DNA from: Blastopirellula marina
GTDB lineage: Bacteria > Planctomycetota > Planctomycetia > Pirellulales > Thermoguttaceae
Direction of reading: 5' to 3'
DNA: 32,847 bases
Assembly: GCA_020721945.1 (NCBI GenBank)
Contig: DYLT01000015.1
Coordinates: 1 to 32,847, forward strand
The translations under genes were made by a program, and so were the position numbers. The notes under the pieces are model-generated. The model did not search any database. It saw only the letters and a list, made by a program, of their open reading frames with translations, and was not told where the DNA came from. Of this stretch, positions 32,800-32,847 are shown piece after piece (position 1 is the first letter of the stretch; the number at the start of each line of letters is the position of its first letter).

Positions 32800-32847
32800 A
32801 TGCCGACTCTTTGCCGCTACTGCGCCGCCGCCTGCCAGTTCGATCTT
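32800..32847 (+). CDS. Probable molybdopterin oxidoreductase, N-terminus only (3'-truncated)
   Basis: Only 16 codons are visible before the window ends: MPTLCRYCAAACQFDL. The three cysteines form C-x2-C-x3-C directly at the N-terminus, the start of the [4Fe-4S] cluster motif of bis-molybdopterin-guanine-dinucleotide oxidoreductases (formate dehydrogenase and nitrate reductase type). The frame is also open upstream and no strong Shine-Dalgarno is seen, so the start is provisional. The call rests on one short motif. Confidence 0.4.
   Translation, partial: MPTLCRYCAAACQFDL

Noticed and set aside
1-32847. CRISPR arrays, tRNA or rRNA genes, complete insertion sequences
   Set aside because: No regularly spaced direct repeats, no cloverleaf-like segments and no transposase with catalytic motifs were seen; the repetitive look of 12.5-15.5 kb is the low-complexity coiled-coil coding sequence.

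Overview
The window looks like chromosomal DNA from a high-GC Planctomycetota bacterium, most likely of the Pirellulales type. The clues are a pyrG gene followed at once by a DUF1844 gene, Tat-exported Gfo/Idh/MocA and DUF362 proteins, an isolated mraZ, and a large MoxR / DUF58 / von Willebrand factor A (vWA) cluster of the kind common in that phylum. Taxonomy is inferred from gene content only. No rRNA, tRNA, CRISPR array, complete insertion sequence or prophage was seen.

Left part (1-9.3 kb), mostly unrelated single genes or pairs: the 3' two thirds of pyrG (CTP synthase) with a DUF1844 gene; a convergent orphan mraZ whose own promoter region carries three copies of the TGGGA motif; a secreted HExxH metalloprotease-like protein followed by a zinc-type CDF transporter with three C-terminal dimerisation-like domains; a four-helix membrane protein with a near-consensus promoter under a palindrome; a minus-strand pair encoding a Tat-exported oxidoreductase and a secreted beta-lactamase-fold serine hydrolase; and a membrane-anchored LysM protein.

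Central part (9.3-23.9 kb), one minus-strand operon-like block of eight genes. In transcription order these are a secreted alpha/alpha-toroid (squalene-cyclase-fold) protein, a BatA-type vWA membrane protein, a second vWA membrane protein with an amidotransferase-like fold, a DUF4175-like membrane protein, a 1186-residue Ala/Gln/Glu-rich coiled-coil protein, a MoxR AAA ATPase, a DUF58 vWA protein, and an alpha/beta hydrolase with Asp at the nucleophile elbow. Three consecutive junctions are 4-base ATGA overlaps and a fourth gap is a single base, so the first five genes are probably translationally coupled. The likely theme is an ATP-driven chaperone or maturation machine at the cell envelope.

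Right part (24.3-32.8 kb): a 2061-residue secreted alpha-2-macroglobulin-like protein with an intact CTEQ thioester motif, a Gly/Ala-rich bait-like linker and a Trp/Tyr-rich insertion; a Tat-exported DUF362 protein; then about 0.9 kb with nested inverted repeats, one small unidentified ORF, and at the edge the first 16 codons of a probable molybdopterin oxidoreductase. The toroid protein of the central operon and the thioester domain of the macroglobulin belong to the same fold class, which makes their adjacency worth noting.
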